Shown here: piece after piece, positions 23,559-23,810 of the stretch
How the letters are laid out: each line of letters begins with the position of its first letter
Position numbering within the stretch: the first letter of the stretch is position 1
Assembly: GCA_046047235.1 (NCBI GenBank)
Contig: JBJOII010000061.1
Coordinates: forward strand, 1 to 23,810
Reading direction: 5' to 3'
Source: JBMTVN01 sp046047235
GTDB lineage: Bacteria; Verrucomicrobiota; Verrucomicrobiia; Limisphaerales; JAHDYP01
DNA length: 23,810 bases
Notes under the pieces: generated by a model
What the model was told of the DNA's origin: nothing
What the model saw: the letters and a program-made list of their open reading frames with translations, nothing else
Database searches by the model: none
Position numbers and translations under genes: made by a program

Positions 23559-23810
23559 TCAATGCGTCAGCACATGCCGCAAATACAAATACATCAGCGG
23601 CGCATTGAACAATATGCTGTCCAGTAGATCTAGAATTCCCCCAATCCCCGGAAAAAAATGACCCGAATCCTTCAAGCCGGATTCCCGCTTGAATAATGAC
23701 TCAATTAAATCCCCCAACACCGCCGCCGCCCCCAGCAAAACCCCCAGCACAATGCCGTGAATCACATTCATCCCGGGCAACCGATCCCCGGCCCAATACG
23801 CAAACGCCAC
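23559..23810 (-). CDS. cdsA: Phosphatidate cytidylyltransferase, C-terminal part
   Basis: This gene runs off the right edge; only the last 83 residues are present. They carry the family C terminus: DSAYWAGD-like AFAYWAGDRL, a hydrophobic helix (IVLGVLLGAAAVLGDLIES) and the signature SLFKRESGLKDSGHFFPGIG followed by GILDLLDS. The usual signature has PGHGG and LDRxDS; here His is Ile and Arg is Leu, while the two Asp residues are kept. The enzyme makes CDP-diacylglycerol from phosphatidate and CTP in the inner membrane. The apparent GTG at 23810 is only the window edge. dxr follows after 10 bases. Confidence 0.9.
   Translation of the reverse strand: MAFAYWAGDRLPGMNVIHGIVLGVLLGAAAVLGDLIESLFKRESGLKDSGHFFPGIGGILDLLDSILFNAPLMYLYLRHVLTH

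Noticed and set aside
1..23810. tRNA, rRNA, CRISPR, transposase, toxin-antitoxin, restriction or phage genes
   Set aside because: I looked for clover-leaf arms, regularly spaced repeats and the usual protein motifs on both strands and saw none.

Overview
The window looks like chromosomal DNA from a high-GC member of the Verrucomicrobiota (perhaps Opitutae-like). This placement is an inference. It rests on the gene mix: a secreted sulfatase, a SGNH sialate O-acetylesterase, a CehA/McbA metallohydrolase, a Ycf46-like AAA+ protein beside a PilT-type ATPase, and a cadherin-like surface-protein remnant. The + strand is strongly C-rich whichever way the genes run. Genes on + therefore use mostly C-ending codons, while genes on - use many G- and T-ending codons. 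I see no tRNA, rRNA, CRISPR array, transposase, integrase, restriction system or phage gene.

Layout. 1-151: possible 5' end of a minus-strand gene running off the left edge. 300-1492: a small exported DUF2141 protein (+) converging on an exported FKBP-type prolyl isomerase (-). 1616-8429: a compact + cluster of an exported CehA/McbA-type metallohydrolase, CutC, an exported sialate O-acetylesterase and a membrane-spanning HEAT-repeat protein. 8656-9660: an aldo/keto reductase (+). 9728-13299: a minus pair, a large SNF2-family helicase followed by YhbY. 13509-17758: a + cluster of ECF-type sigma factor, 76-aa small protein, Ycf46-like AAA+ ATPase, TPR protein and PilT-like ATPase. 17759-18405: a gene-poor stretch holding the C-terminal remnant of a cadherin-like protein on the minus strand. 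18406-20881: a PfkB-family sugar-acid kinase and a sulfatase (+). 20948-23810: a minus cluster cdsA (partial)-dxr-lysS of housekeeping genes.

How the genes fit together. The exported hydrolases, sulfatase and sugar-acid kinase suggest growth on decorated (sulfated or acetylated) polysaccharides. The sigma-to-PilT cluster suggests a regulated pilus or envelope function. The remaining genes are housekeeping: isoprenoid and phospholipid synthesis, tRNA charging, RNA binding and chromatin remodelling.

The most unusual signal is not a gene. An exact decamer, GGGCAGGGGA, occurs five times, with relaxed GGGNAGGG copies at further places. All copies lie on the + strand and I found none on the minus strand, although the + strand is C-rich. 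Within genes the motif forces rare AGG/GGG codons. It has the form expected of a chromosome-polarity signal (KOPS-like) or a recombination-polarity signal (Chi-like).
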